Shown: positions 48,302-59,697, counted from the stretch's first letter. The stretch: 64,000 nt of DNA from Pantoea deleyi (GCF_022647325.1 NZ_CP071406.1:94641-158640), one strand, 5' to 3'. The notes: a model not told the origin generated them from the sequence alone. Numbers and translations: made by a program.

Positions 48302-49000
48302 TCAGGGGCAGATGCCGTCGATGAACTCAACGCCTTTTTCATCCAGCGATTGTCTTACCCATGCGCGGTTAGCAGTGCCGTTCTTCGCCGCCTCGACCTT
48401 TCCTGCATCGAAGCTGGCATAGCGGGTTGCTTCATCGAGCAGCGCCGCGGCGTCACCGAGGGGTACCGCAATGACGCCATCCGCATCGCCCACGATCAGA
48501 TCGCCGGGCCGGACCGCCACGCCGCCGACGGCAATCGGCGTGTTGACCTCTCCCGGTCCCTCTTTAAACGGACCTGCCGGGTTAGAACCGGTGGCAAAAA
48601 TCGGGAAATCCAGAACCGACAGCGCGTCAATGTCCCGCACCGGGCCATCCAGCACGATACCGGCGATTTTCCGGGTGTAGTGGGCGTAAGCGATCATGAT
48701 CTCGCCCATCAGCGCACGAGAGCGATCGCCTTCGTTAGAGACGACGATGACATCGTTTTCCGTGGCCATATCCAGCGCCGCGTGCAGCATCAGATTGTCG
48801 CCGGCCCGGACTTTCACCGTAATCGCATAACCCGCCATAATCGGTTTCGCGGGTGACGAGACGCGTCGGATCCCGTTACCAAGGACCGCAATGCGGTTCA
48901 TGGTGTCTGCAATATTTGCCGTCGGCAGGTGCTGATAAGATTTAAGTAACGCCGGATCGCCTGCGGGACGCTGAATAAAAATACGATTGCCAATAGCCAT
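48302..49000 (-). CDS. RraA-like HMG/oxoadipate aldolase
   Basis: 232 residues from the ATG at 49000 with a strong AAGGAG site; the longer open frame overlaps the upstream gene and is rejected. The family motifs DGPVRDID and GDADGVIAVP are clear, with the catalytic Arg-Asp pair in VRD. The enzymes of this group (class II HMG aldolase, 4-carboxy-4-hydroxy-2-oxoadipate aldolase) split gamma-hydroxy-oxo acids to pyruvate and another acid, or decarboxylate oxaloacetate. Its place in the operon suggests a catabolic role rather than inhibition of RNase E. Confidence 0.87.
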   Translation of the reverse strand: MAIGNRIFIQRPAGDPALLKSYQHLPTANIADTMNRIAVLGNGIRRVSSPAKPIMAGYAITVKVRAGDNLMLHAALDMATENDVIVVSNEGDRSRALMGEIMIAYAHYTRKIAGIVLDGPVRDIDALSVLDFPIFATGSNPAGPFKEGPGEVNTPIAVGGVAVRPGDLIVGDADGVIAVPLGDAAALLDEATRYASFDAGKVEAAKNGTANRAWVRQSLDEKGVEFIDGICP

Positions 49001-49010
49001 ACTTTTCTCC

Positions 49011-49964
49011 TTAAAAGCCCGGCACCGGCCAGGATGGTTTTTTACCCGATAACACTTCATCAATCCCGATGGCGGAATGCAGCGATGCGCGGTCGGTCGC
49101 TTCCTGCGTCGCAGCACCGATATGAGGCGCAATAACCACGTTGCTCAGTGCAAAAATGGGGTCGGCCGGATCGAACGGCTCTTTTTTCAGGACATCCAGA
49201 CCAGCGCCCGCAATGCGTGACGTGGAAAGCGCATGGTAAAGCGCCTTTTCATCAACCAGCTTGCCGCGCGCGGTATTAATGAAGTAAGCCGTTGGCTTCA
49301 TCAGCGAAAACTCTTTCTCGCCAATAAAATCGAACGTTTCCTCTGTTGCCGGGCAGTGCAGCGAAACAAAATCGCTCTCTTTAAATATCCGGTTAAAGTC
49401 CTGCGTTAATTCGACCCCTTCCGGCATCTGCTCAGCCGTTTTATAGGGATCATAAGCAATGACTTTCATATTGAAGCCGTGCAGGGCTTTCAGGGCCACA
49501 CGTGAACCAATATTCCCGAAGCCAATCAGCCCCAGCGTTTTGCCGTCCAGTTCAACTTTTGGCGTCCGGAGTTTTGCGTGGTAGTAATCCTCCAGCATCG
49601 TCTGCCTGACCAGCGTGAAATTGCGCGAGCAGTGCAGCATGAAGAAGATCGCCAGTTCGGCCACTGACATGCTGTTGGCCAGAGGCGCGTTGAGGACGGT
49701 CACGCCGTGACGTCTGGCAGCCTGCAAATCCACCGTGTCATAGCCTGCGCCGTGGCGGGCAACGACCTTAAGCTTGCTGGCCGCCTCGAACACGCGCGCC
49801 GACATTTTTGAGAGCCGAACGATAATGCCATCGCAGTCAGGAATATCCCGGATAATATCGTCCTCTTCCATGCCTGAACCCGTAATGAGTTCATAGCCAC
49901 GACTTTCCAGATATTCCCGTCCTTCCTGCATAATTTCCTGTGGAAGTAGAATTTTATAACGCAT
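49011..49964 (-). CDS. D-isomer-specific 2-hydroxyacid dehydrogenase
   Basis: 317 residues. The NAD-binding motif is GLIGFGNIGSRVA; the catalytic Arg (INTARGKLVD), Glu (KKEPFDPADPI) and His (APHIGAAT) are all present. The opening is like 3-phosphoglycerate dehydrogenase, but the C-terminal regulatory domain is missing, as in catabolic members. It interconverts a D-2-hydroxy acid and a 2-oxo acid. First gene of the operon, 24 bp from the predicted start of transcription; the next gene begins 10 bp after its stop. Confidence 0.9.
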   Translation of the reverse strand: MRYKILLPQEIMQEGREYLESRGYELITGSGMEEDDIIRDIPDCDGIIVRLSKMSARVFEAASKLKVVARHGAGYDTVDLQAARRHGVTVLNAPLANSMSVAELAIFFMLHCSRNFTLVRQTMLEDYYHAKLRTPKVELDGKTLGLIGFGNIGSRVALKALHGFNMKVIAYDPYKTAEQMPEGVELTQDFNRIFKESDFVSLHCPATEETFDFIGEKEFSLMKPTAYFINTARGKLVDEKALYHALSTSRIAGAGLDVLKKEPFDPADPIFALSNVVIAPHIGAATQEATDRASLHSAIGIDEVLSGKKPSWPVPGF

Positions 49965-49999
49965 ATAACCTGCTCCATGTGGGTTTCCGGAGCAGTAAT

Positions 50000-50015
50000 T
50001 GCAGATAGCGTGCCA
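50000..50015 (-). promoter_or_regulatory. Sigma-54 (RpoN) promoter of the catabolic operon
   Basis: TGGCACGCTATCTGCA on the minus strand matches the consensus TGGCACG-N4-TTGCA at all but one place, with the correct spacing between GG and GC. It lies about 35 bp before the start codon at 49964. Confidence 0.85.
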
Positions 50016-50045
50016 GCTTTTATTTTTTCAGATTATTTTAACGCC

Positions 50046-50174
50046 ATATCACTGATATAGAATAACTTTTCAATCACACGCCTGAATATCACAGGATATT
50101 TACCCGTGATACCGGTCTCACTCTGCCGCACAGGGAGACGACTGCCTCTTTCAAAATGAAACGTGAATATTCAC
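50046..50174 (-). promoter_or_regulatory. Candidate upstream activator sites
   Basis: Three symmetric elements lie 30-160 bp upstream of the sigma-54 promoter: ATATCACTGATAT (50046-50058), TATCAC-13 bp-GTGATA (50087-50111) and GTGAATATTCAC (50163-50174). Activators of the PrpR family bind dimeric sites in this range. Which of them is bound is unknown. Confidence 0.5.
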
Positions 50175-50446
50175 ATCTGAAATTAACAGTCGGTTAAATT
50201 CAGGTTTATTTTCTGTGAGCGACAGTGGGAGATAATGCTGCCTGGCCGCTTTCCCTGATTCATTCAATCCGGAAGGACAATAAGAATATCACCAAAAAAA
50301 AGGGATTAACGATATAAACAGCGGACTATAACATCTGACTTTTTATTAATGACACGGCAAATAAAATGCTTTAAACCTTTAACTGCCAGAGCGTGCGGCA
50401 GACGGCTCGCGCATTCGGGTGCGTTGTCTTCGGAAGCATTGAAAAT

Positions 50447-50478
50447 AAATAATGGAGCAAATATCGCTCCATTATTTT
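50447..50478. terminator. Terminator downstream of the small gene
   Basis: A 12-bp perfect stem (AAATAATGGAGC and GCTCCATTATTT) with a 7-base loop, T-rich beyond either end. It lies 74 bp after the stop of the small gene on the minus strand and would also block read-through from the other side. Confidence 0.85.
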
Positions 50479-50551
50479 AGTGAAGACCGATCCTGATTCG
50501 CCTGACAGCCGGCCGGTAAAAGATGCAACCGGCTAATCATTCAGGATGAGG

Positions 50552-50725
50552 TTAACGCCAGAACGACTTGATATAAGAACGGCTGCTGAGTCTTTTAATA
50601 AAATGGTAGGGGCAGGTAAATCGTTGCCCATCCCACTCCAGATTAAACCACTGAAATTCATCATCTTTTATTTTATCTAACAGCGTCATTGCCTGCATAG
50701 GTGTCTGAAAAGCATAAGCTTTCAT
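50552..50725 (-). CDS. Small uncharacterised protein
   Basis: 57 residues from the ATG at 50725 (MKAYAFQTP), preceded by AGAGGG at a suitable distance; a start 36 bp upstream (MVHIDLCTK) after GGGGG is also possible. Soluble, with several aromatic residues (EFQWFNLEWDGQRF) and a basic end. A strong terminator lies downstream, which supports a real transcript. No family recognised. Confidence 0.5.
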   Translation of the reverse strand: MKAYAFQTPMQAMTLLDKIKDDEFQWFNLEWDGQRFTCPYHFIKRLSSRSYIKSFWR

Positions 50726-50761
50726 TACGCCCTCTTTGGTACATAAATCAATATGAACCAT

Positions 50762-51212
50762 AAAAACCCCCGGGTGTTAAAAAACAGAACATTTTATAAT
50801 TATCGGACAGCCCCTAAAGCATAAGCCATTTATTGCTGGCTGATTATCTGATTCCGTCATATTTTCGTAAAAGTTTTGCCACCCCGATACTCTTTATATT
50901 TTTGTGCAACTCTGGCTTATATCATCAATTAATTTGACCATGCCGGGTTAATCCGGCCCCCATCGCCAGCGCGGAATGACGGAGTGAGGTTCAGCAGGGT
51001 TAGCCTGGAACGCTGGTTGCGACACGTTGCTCATATTTCAATCACAACCTTACGGGCGGAGTGAACCGGACGGCCTGCGGAACCGATGCGTTTGTGATGG
51101 TCAAAAAGCAGGCACTTCGTTTACACTCTCAGCAGCCACATCGGCCCCTCTGCGCTCCGGCTGAGCGGCAGAGAAGCGGGCGATCGCTGACGGCGGCCAA
51201 ATAAGGACTCTT
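50762..51212. other. Intergenic region with no recognised feature
   Basis: About 450 bp, AT-rich on the left and GC-richer to the right, between divergent genes. It must hold both promoters; no repeat or operator was recognised. Confidence 0.4.
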
Positions 51213-52124
51213 ATGCTGAATTATATGGTGTCGCTCTATCGTACCGTTCCGGTCTCTTCTGCATGCCTCAGCGACTGGCTGACCCGCTGGCTGGCACAGG
51301 AGACGTTAAGATGTCACGATCATCATTTCTCCGCGGCTTTTCCCTGGCGCGAAACCGGCCTGCCCCAGCACACCTTTCTGCAGCGTGAACTGTCGATTAA
51401 CGGTCAGCGTTATCTCACCGGTCCCCGTTATCTGGGTGGCGATCTCGCCCAGCCTTTTATTGATATCGTGGCGCGGGACGGAGAGCTGGACCATACCGTT
51501 GCCAGCGCCATCATGCAGGCCTGGCAGGCGCTGAGCCCCCTGAAGCTGCGTATCCTGTTGCCTGCCTCTGCGCCTGATATTGGCGTCACCGATCAGCTGG
51601 TTTTCGTCAGCGATCCCGCATCATCCTGCGGACCGGACGATCCGCCGCTTTCGCTGGTGACGGCCAGCCGCAGGGATTATCCGGTCTGTATGGCGGCGAT
51701 TAACCGCGCCTATCGCACCAGCTGGCACAAGCTGCCTCACCTGCGCGGCCAGCTGCTGGCAACCAGCAGTCAGGAGCTGCGTGACGATATTGCCGGTGGC
51801 CATGTCTGTCTGATCGTCTGGCAGGGCCGCGTGGCCGGGCTGATGATTTGCGTGCCGCGGCGGCTGGCCTTTATGGAGGGATTCCAGATTATGGATGAGG
51901 TGATTACGCCTGCGTTTCAGGGCCGCGGGCTGGCCGCACGCGCACAGCGCTGTCTGCAGCAGCAGCTCAGTCAGCGCTACGGTCCGGCGGCACTCCTGAC
52001 CGGCACGATTCTGCCTGGCAATCTTCCCTCTCTGCGCAGCGCGCAGAATGCCGGGCGGCGCTGTCTGCTGAAATATCACTTTTTTACGCCTGCAGATCTG
52101 CGCACCGCCCGACGCGCTATTTAA
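51213..52124 (+). CDS. GNAT-family N-acetyltransferase
   Basis: 303 residues after AAGGA. The C-terminal half has a GNAT fold: VCMAAINRAYRTSWHK, then CLIVWQGRVAGLMICVP, ITPAFQGRGLAARAQRCLQ as the acetyl-CoA motif, and the terminal NLPSLRSAQNAGRRCLL. The N-terminal about 150 residues are unlike known domains and may bind the substrate. Single gene, no obvious partner. Substrate unknown. Confidence 0.8.
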   Translation: MLNYMVSLYRTVPVSSACLSDWLTRWLAQETLRCHDHHFSAAFPWRETGLPQHTFLQRELSINGQRYLTGPRYLGGDLAQPFIDIVARDGELDHTVASAIMQAWQALSPLKLRILLPASAPDIGVTDQLVFVSDPASSCGPDDPPLSLVTASRRDYPVCMAAINRAYRTSWHKLPHLRGQLLATSSQELRDDIAGGHVCLIVWQGRVAGLMICVPRRLAFMEGFQIMDEVITPAFQGRGLAARAQRCLQQQLSQRYGPAALLTGTILPGNLPSLRSAQNAGRRCLLKYHFFTPADLRTARRAI

Positions 52125-52489
52125 CTGCACGCCGGTTTCGCCCGCGATCTCACCCGCTTTTGTTCCCCCTGCCCTTTTTCTCTCCGGTTAACGGCCCTAA
52201 CACCCTTCTGACACCGGACCTGTTTATCTGCGCAGCGATTGAAGACCAGAGAGCATACGGCCCGGAAAGTGGCCCGATCCGGCGTCAGATTGCGCTGAAA
52301 ACAATCTGCCATTCTGGCATTCACAGATGAATGTTTAATGAAAGAATGGCAGGAAAACACAACCTGTTTAACAACATAGAACAATATGTTGTCTCAGGGC
52401 AGTTGTTCACATTTTGAAAACAAAATAATCACACTGAGTTATTTTTTCATGCCTAAATCAGTGCCAGTTTTCATTAACGGAGCAGGCAG
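52125..52489. other. Intergenic region with no recognised feature
   Basis: 365 bp; the last 100 bp before the chorismate mutase gene are AT-rich and likely carry its promoter. No terminator was evident after the GNAT gene. Confidence 0.4.
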
Positions 52490-53026
52490 ATGACGCAATT
52501 TGTGGCAGTTTTTCTCTCTTCACTGTTTATATGCAGCAACGCTTTCGCGGGATCGGTGTCATCCGATGCCATCTCAGCAGCACTGAATGAACGCATGCAG
52601 ATTATGAAGGCCGTTGCCGGTTATAAAGCCCGGCAGCATCTGCCTGTGGAAGATCTGCCTCGCGAGCAGGTCGTGCTGGATAAGATGCTGAGCAACGCGC
52701 AGCAGGCAGGGCTGGAACCGCAGTCGGTGGCACCGTTCATTCATGCGCTGATGAACGCCAGTAAAGCAATTCAGTATCGCTATCTGGCAGACTGGCTCTC
52801 CACGCCTGAACATTCCCGCGCGCCCGCCGACCTGGCGGAAACCCGGCAACAGATCGAGCGGCTGGATACCGAACTGCTTACCGCGATCGGCCAGCGTCTG
52901 GAGGCAGGCCCGCTGACGGCGTCGGATCGACGCGGGCTGATCGCGGCGCTGGCAGCGCCTCACCTCAGTGAGGCCGATAAAGCGAGCCTGGTGACCGCGC
53001 TTGCCCGCATTCAGCGCAAAGCGTAG
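52490..53026 (+). CDS. aroQ: Exported chorismate mutase (AroQ-gamma)
   Basis: 178 residues. A signal peptide ends at SNAFAG. The mature protein starts with an AroQ helix (SSDAISAALNERMQIMKAVAGYKARQHLPVED), carrying the Arg and Lys residues of the active site, and continues with EQVVLDKMLSNAQQAGLEP and FIHALMNASKAIQYRY, as in the secreted gamma class of Salmonella and Mycobacterium. The enzyme converts chorismate to prephenate in the periplasm or outside the cell. Secreted forms are common in plant- and animal-associated bacteria, where an effect on host chorismate is suspected. Confidence 0.9.
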   Translation: MTQFVAVFLSSLFICSNAFAGSVSSDAISAALNERMQIMKAVAGYKARQHLPVEDLPREQVVLDKMLSNAQQAGLEPQSVAPFIHALMNASKAIQYRYLADWLSTPEHSRAPADLAETRQQIERLDTELLTAIGQRLEAGPLTASDRRGLIAALAAPHLSEADKASLVTALARIQRKA

Positions 53027-53057
53027 TGGCGCCGGTGGCCGGACAAGAATCTGGCCA

Positions 53058-54062
53058 CTATCCGCGCAGACGCAGCGTGGCGGGCAGCACCAGCTGACTT
53101 CCGGATGGCTCCTCACCCGCAATCATGGTGGTCAGCAGAGAAAAACAGGCCTGCGCCAGTTCCGGGACATTCTGCTCTACGGTATCAATGGGAATCGAGA
53201 GCGAATCATAGAGATAGTGATCGTCGAAGCTGGCGATACGAATGTCGCTGTTCAGCAGGTTATGCTCGCTCATGTAGCGCAGCACCCCCTCAAGCAGGCC
53301 ACAGGCGGCGGTGAACATCGCTTTCGGCGGGCGACCCAGCCGGCTGCAGAGCGCGGCAAACATCTCATAGCCGCTGCCGGGATGATAGTTGCCCTGGATT
53401 ATCCACTCCGGCTGCGCGGTGACGCCTGCCCGCGCCAGGCCCTGCCTGAATCCGGCCAGACGATCCTGCGTCGGGGAGAGCGCTGACTGACCGCCCAGAA
53501 AGTAGATCTCTTCCGGGCAGGCGCGAGCCAGCTTTTCAACCAGCTCAGCGGTCGGCGTAACGGAGTCGGTAATGACCCAGGGCAGCTTCGTATTATTCAT
53601 GTGGCGGTCAAACAGCAGCACCGGCAACTGTTCGCTGAGGCTCAGATAGTCGCTGTCGCTCAGCATGCTGGAGGCGACGATCAGCCCGTCGACCTGGCGC
53701 GACACCAGATTACTGACCACAACGCGCTCCTGGGTGGCATTCTCGTCGGTACAGGAGATCAGCAGCTGCAGGCCCGCCGCGCGGCAGAGATTTTCCAGCG
53801 CGTGAGAAAAGGCGGCAAAACCGTGGTTGGTGATCTCCGGCACTACCAGCCCCAGCGTATGGCTGCGGGCATCGTGCAGCATCCGCGCATGGATACTGGG
53901 CTGATAGTGATGTTCGCGGGCCAGAGCCAGAACCCGCTCACGCGTCTCCTTCGCGACCCGTAACTCTTCACCACGGCCGTTGAGCACCAGGCTGGCGGTG
54001 GCTTTTGAAACCCCGGCCAGCCCGGCGATGTCACTGATGGTAACGCGTTTTGTTTTTCTCAC
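53058..54062 (-). CDS. scrR: Sucrose operon repressor (LacI family)
   Basis: 334 residues, GTG start. An N-terminal LacI headpiece ([23 protein letters not shown]) is followed by a periplasmic-binding-protein-like effector domain. ScrR represses scrK and scrY-A-B and is released by fructose or fructose-1-phosphate. It lies 29 bp downstream of scrB on the same strand, as in the pUR400-type and Klebsiella scr regulons. Its targets are the palindromes at 58496, 58554 and 59562. Confidence 0.95.
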   Translation of the reverse strand: MRKTKRVTISDIAGLAGVSKATASLVLNGRGEELRVAKETRERVLALAREHHYQPSIHARMLHDARSHTLGLVVPEITNHGFAAFSHALENLCRAAGLQLLISCTDENATQERVVVSNLVSRQVDGLIVASSMLSDSDYLSLSEQLPVLLFDRHMNNTKLPWVITDSVTPTAELVEKLARACPEEIYFLGGQSALSPTQDRLAGFRQGLARAGVTAQPEWIIQGNYHPGSGYEMFAALCSRLGRPPKAMFTAACGLLEGVLRYMSEHNLLNSDIRIASFDDHYLYDSLSIPIDTVEQNVPELAQACFSLLTTMIAGEEPSGSQLVLPATLRLRG

Positions 54063-54091
54063 GACAAGGCATCGGTTAATGAAACAGGCAC

Positions 54092-55501
54092 TTATTCTAC
54101 CATGCAGCGACGTAACGACCAGTAGCGCACCTGCAGTTCTGCGTCGCCGCGCAGTGTCAGTCGCGCCGGATGCGCCGGGAAATAGCGGCTGCTCATCACC
54201 CCTTCCCCGTCATTGATGAAGATCTCAACGCTGGAGTGGTCGCATAGGATCTGCAACCGGCGGGCAGCTCCGGTCCAGTAGCGGGTCAGCCACTCGCCCG
54301 TCACCAGACTTCGACGCGTCAGCCGCAGTTCATCCTGCTGCCACGTCAGGATTAACGTATCCGCGAAGCTGAGTTCGATGCCGCCCTCACTCTCCAGTAT
54401 CAGCTCCAGTCGCCGCGCAGGGATCGCGGGCGCATCACTGGCACGGCCCAGATAGTGTTGCTCCTTTTCACGCAGCGCCTGCAGTTCGGCAATCGGCTGC
54501 TGACAGAGCCAGCCATTGCGCACGCTCAGCTCGCGTATGCAGGTCATCTGATGTATCCACCCCTGCGCGACGGTTGGCTGAGCCATCTCCTCCCCGTCCG
54601 GGGTGCCCATCCAGCCCACCAGCAGACGCCGGCCGTCAGCAGTCAGCGTGGTCTGCGGGGCATAAAATTCGAATCCGGCATCCATCTCGTTCAGCGGCCC
54701 GTGCGAAAAGGCAGGCTGCGCATAATCCAGCGAACCGCTCAGCCAGGCGCAGGCGTGACTGTTGAGATAGCGCTTCTCTTCGCTCGGCACGCCCTGCGGA
54801 CAGCAAATCAGGAAGGTGCTGTCGCCCAGCGTGAACATATCCGGGCATTCCCACATGTAGCCTGCGGCCGCCAGGCCTCCCCGTTCGCTGCCCGCGATCT
54901 CACCGAGATTCTGCCACGTCCGCAGATCCTCAGAACGCAGCAGCAGCACCCTGCCCTGCCGTGCCATCGTCTGCGCGGCCAGTACCATGTACCAGTGATC
55001 GTCATGCCGCCACACTTTCGGATCGCGGACGTGGCCGGTGTAGCCCTCGGGCAGCGCGACGACCGGCCCGAGCTTGTCGAAGCCGCCTGCGCGGTTCTGC
55101 TGTGCCAGACACTGCCATGCGGTGCGCGAGCCATCTTCAAACTTCACGTTGCCGGTGTAGATCAGCGTCAGGATCCCTGCATCCTCCACCGCGCTGCCGG
55201 AATAGCAGCCGCTGCGGTCATACTTCTCATCCGGCATCAGGGCGATGGGCTGATGTTCCCAGTGCAGCAGATCGGCTGAGCGCCAGTGTCCCCAGCATTT
55301 GTGCTGATGCGCACAGTCCAGCGCGTTCCACTGGTAAAAGAGATGATATTCACCGCCGGAGTGGATGAAGCCATTCGGGTCATTCAGCAGACCCGTTACC
55401 GGTGCCAGATGCCAGCCGGGATAGTGGCTGTCGCTGAGCGCCTTTGGCATTCCCTGCATGACCGCCTGCAGGATGGCGGCCAGATGAGATGATGAAACCA
55501 T
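54092..55501 (-). CDS. scrB: Sucrose-6-phosphate hydrolase
   Basis: 469 residues, glycoside hydrolase family 32. Nucleophile in [16 protein letters not shown], transition-state Asp in RDPKVW and acid/base Glu in WECPDMF. It splits sucrose-6-phosphate to glucose-6-phosphate and fructose in the cytoplasm. Its start overlaps the scrA stop (TAATG), so the two are translationally coupled. Confidence 0.97.
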   Translation of the reverse strand: MVSSSHLAAILQAVMQGMPKALSDSHYPGWHLAPVTGLLNDPNGFIHSGGEYHLFYQWNALDCAHQHKCWGHWRSADLLHWEHQPIALMPDEKYDRSGCYSGSAVEDAGILTLIYTGNVKFEDGSRTAWQCLAQQNRAGGFDKLGPVVALPEGYTGHVRDPKVWRHDDHWYMVLAAQTMARQGRVLLLRSEDLRTWQNLGEIAGSERGGLAAAGYMWECPDMFTLGDSTFLICCPQGVPSEEKRYLNSHACAWLSGSLDYAQPAFSHGPLNEMDAGFEFYAPQTTLTADGRRLLVGWMGTPDGEEMAQPTVAQGWIHQMTCIRELSVRNGWLCQQPIAELQALREKEQHYLGRASDAPAIPARRLELILESEGGIELSFADTLILTWQQDELRLTRRSLVTGEWLTRYWTGAARRLQILCDHSSVEIFINDGEGVMSSRYFPAHPARLTLRGDAELQVRYWSLRRCMVE

Positions 55502-56871
55502 TATTCCGCCTCCGTTTTGTATTTCAGCAGACAGGAGAGCACGAACGCGGTCGTGAACGCGATAACGATACCGATAATATAGTTCAGCAGAGAACCCGCC
55601 TGGACAATCGCCATGCCCGGCAGACCGGTCAGCCCTACCGCCGTCATATAAACATGCACCGACACGACCCAGGCTCCGCCCAGCGCCCCGCCCACTAATC
55701 CGGCGATAAAGGGCTTCACAAAGCGCAGGTTAATACCAAAAATGGCCGCCTCGGTGATCCCCAGCAGCGCCGAAAACGCCGAGGGCAGCGAGATCGCTTT
55801 GATTTTTGCATCGCGGGTTTTAAACCAGACGGCCAGACAGGCGCCGCCCTGGGCGACGTTCGCCATCGCCCAGATCGGCAGCAGGAAATTCACGCCAATC
55901 GAAGGATTGCCCAGCAGCCCCGCTTCGATAGCGTGAAAGCTGTGATGCACACCGGTAATCACAATCACCGAATAGAGTCCGCCGAACACCAGTCCGGCCA
56001 GCCAGCCCGCGTGCGCAATCAGCGTGCTGAGGACAAATGAGATCCCATCGCCCAGCATACGGCCGGCCGGGCCGATAATCAGCAGCGCGATAAAGCCGGA
56101 GATGATGACCGTCAGGAACGGCGTGAGGATTAGATCCAGCGCATCCGGAATAATCCGGCGCAGCTGCTTTTCCAGCAGGCTCATAAACCACACCGCCAGC
56201 AGCACCGGGAACACCGTGCCCTGATAGCCAATCATTGCCACTTCGAAGCCGAAGAAGTTCATGGTGTGGAAACCGGCGGCCACGCCCCAGGCGTTGGTCA
56301 GCGCCGGATGCGTAAGGATGCCGCCCAGCGTCGCGCCCAGAAACGGGTTACCGCCAAACTCACGGGCCGCCGTAAAACCAATCAGGATCGGCAGAATGAT
56401 AAAGGCTGCCGAGCTGCACATGTCCAGCATGATGTAGAGCGCATTTTCCGGATTGACCCAGCCGTAGGTTTTGACCATCCCCAGCAGGCCCATCAGCAGG
56501 CCCGATGCCACAATCGCCGGGATAATTGGCACGAAGATATTGGATAACAGGCGGGCGATGCGCTGGAAAGGGTTGAGCTTGCGGGCGGCTATGTCGGCGG
56601 CTTCAGACTTGCTCGATTCACTGATCCCCGCCTCGGCGATAAAGGCCGCGTAGACCTTGTTCACCACGCCGGTGCCGAAGATAACCTGCAGCTGACCGGC
56701 GTTGCGGAAGCAGCCTTTGACGCCTTCAACACGGCCAATCGCGGCGGTGTCCGCCTTCTCATCGTCTGCCAGCACCAGCCGCAGGCGCGTGGCACAGTGG
56801 GCGGCGCTGGCGATGTTCTCCCTGCCTCCCATCAGCGGCAGGAGTGCCCGGGCGATTTTTACGTAATCCAT
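55501..56871 (-). CDS. scrA: Sucrose-specific PTS enzyme IIBC
   Basis: 456 residues. The EIIB domain (about 1-90) has the phospho-Cys in HCATRLRL; the EIIC domain with about 10 TM helices follows (GGILTHPAL, GVHHSFHAIEAGL). It takes up and phosphorylates sucrose; the EIIA function comes from the glucose EIIA, as no IIA domain is attached. 67 bp after scrY. Confidence 0.97.
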   Translation of the reverse strand: MDYVKIARALLPLMGGRENIASAAHCATRLRLVLADDEKADTAAIGRVEGVKGCFRNAGQLQVIFGTGVVNKVYAAFIAEAGISESSKSEAADIAARKLNPFQRIARLLSNIFVPIIPAIVASGLLMGLLGMVKTYGWVNPENALYIMLDMCSSAAFIILPILIGFTAAREFGGNPFLGATLGGILTHPALTNAWGVAAGFHTMNFFGFEVAMIGYQGTVFPVLLAVWFMSLLEKQLRRIIPDALDLILTPFLTVIISGFIALLIIGPAGRMLGDGISFVLSTLIAHAGWLAGLVFGGLYSVIVITGVHHSFHAIEAGLLGNPSIGVNFLLPIWAMANVAQGGACLAVWFKTRDAKIKAISLPSAFSALLGITEAAIFGINLRFVKPFIAGLVGGALGGAWVVSVHVYMTAVGLTGLPGMAIVQAGSLLNYIIGIVIAFTTAFVLSCLLKYKTEAE

Positions 56872-56938
56872 AGATACCTCAGTTTTGTTATGTTTTTATC
56901 CGCATGGCGTGATGGCCCCGAATGCCGGGGCCGCCTGT

Positions 56939-58570
<1,632 letters not shown>

Positions 58571-58573
58571 GAT

Positions 58574-58589
58574 TGTGAGACAGCTCGCA
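58574..58589. promoter_or_regulatory. CRP-like site upstream of scrY
   Basis: TGTGA-6 bp-TCGCA differs at one place from the consensus TGTGA-N6-TCACA. Known scr operons are subject to catabolite control, which fits. Confidence 0.7.
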
Positions 58590-58609
58590 AAACAGGGGGT
58601 AAATGACCG

Positions 58610-59536
58610 TCAGCCAGGCAAATCGCCCAGCTGATGGCGCCAGGGAAGCGCCGTCATCGCGCCCTTAGCCGTGGTTGCCAGTGCGCCACAGCGCTGAGCG
58701 CTGGCAAGAGAGAGGGCTAACTGCGATTCGTCGGCAGGCAGGCCGTGCTGCGCCAGCTTCCAGAGCAGCCCCGCCACAAAGGCATCGCCTGCGCCTGTGG
58801 TATCGACGCTGGTAACCGGCGAGGTCGCATACTGTTTTATCTGGCCCTGGAAACAGGCGATGACCCCTTCCCTGCCCCGCGTGACCAGCAGTAATTCAAT
58901 GCTGAACTCTGCCGCCAGCTGCGGCATGCTGATCAACGGCTCCTGATCCGGGCAGAGAAACGCAAGCTCATCGTCCGACAGCTTCACTACGTCGGCAAGG
59001 CTCAGCGCCTCGTTCACCACCGTTTGTAACTGTGCCGTATCGGGCCAGAGATCCTGGCGCAGGTTTAAATCGAAGCTGACATGCCCCCCTGCGGCCCGCA
59101 TCTGCTGCATCGCCGTCAGCGTCGTGGTACGCGAAGGCTCAGCGGCCAGGGCGATGGAGCAGCAGTGCAGCCACTCGCCGGGACGGAAGTCAGGCAGATC
59201 CGCGACAGACAGAAACAGGTCGGCACTGGGCCGCACCATAAAGGTAAAGGAGCGTTCACCCTGCTCATCCAGACCCACCACGACAGTGGAGGTACGGTGC
59301 TCCGGATCGGCCACCATGTAGCGGGTATCGACCTGCTCTTCACTGAGCGTCTGCCGCATGAACGCACCAAAGGGATCGGCCCCTACCCTGCCGATGAAAC
59401 CGCTGTTTCCCTGAAGACGGGCGATACCCACCGCCACATTGGCGGGTGCACCGCCCGGACACTGCATCAGCCGACCCGGCGTTTCGGGCAGCAAATCCAC
59501 CACGGCATCCCCGAGGCACCATACGCGAACAGACAT
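58610..59536 (-). CDS. scrK: Fructokinase
   Basis: 308 residues of the PfkB/ribokinase family. Conserved CPGGAPANVAVGIARLQG at the N-terminus and the ATP/catalytic motif DTTGAGDAFVAGLLW near the end. It phosphorylates the fructose freed by ScrB. First gene of the scr regulon, with its own operator at 59562 and a good AGGAG site. Confidence 0.96.
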   Translation of the reverse strand: MSVRVWCLGDAVVDLLPETPGRLMQCPGGAPANVAVGIARLQGNSGFIGRVGADPFGAFMRQTLSEEQVDTRYMVADPEHRTSTVVVGLDEQGERSFTFMVRPSADLFLSVADLPDFRPGEWLHCCSIALAAEPSRTTTLTAMQQMRAAGGHVSFDLNLRQDLWPDTAQLQTVVNEALSLADVVKLSDDELAFLCPDQEPLISMPQLAAEFSIELLLVTRGREGVIACFQGQIKQYATSPVTSVDTTGAGDAFVAGLLWKLAQHGLPADESQLALSLASAQRCGALATTAKGAMTALPWRHQLGDLPG

Positions 59537-59561
59537 AAAACACTCCTCTGATTGAATCTGA

Positions 59562-59581
59562 TAGCTAAACCGTTTTAGCTA
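59562..59581. promoter_or_regulatory. ScrR operator of scrK
   Basis: TAGCTAAACCGTTTTAGCTA, 26 bp before the scrK start. Two further half-sites (GCTAAACC) lie within 45 bp on the right. Confidence 0.88.
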
Positions 59582-59697
59582 TAGCGCTAAACCGCCATGA
59601 CTTCAAGCTAAACCCTACTGATCTGGAGCGCGGTTAACAGAGATTCTGCAGATGCCCCCTGGAGAGGCAGACGCGTGATGACCGGGATTATTAGCCG

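Larger units (their letters stand above)
49965..50551. other. Upstream region of the sigma-54 operon
   Basis: About 590 bp without a gene. It holds the sigma-54 promoter (50000-50015), three palindromic elements (50046-50174) and, at 50447-50478, the terminator of the small gene beyond. AT-rich, as is common for promoters needing IHF-assisted looping. Confidence 0.55.

Noticed and set aside
48302..49132. Longer form of the RraA-like protein
   Set aside because: The first 44 codons overlap the upstream gene; the ATG at 49000 has a strong ribosome site.
59582..59697. parS downstream of parB as in P1
   Set aside because: No arrangement of heptamer and hexamer boxes like those of P1 parS could be recognised here.
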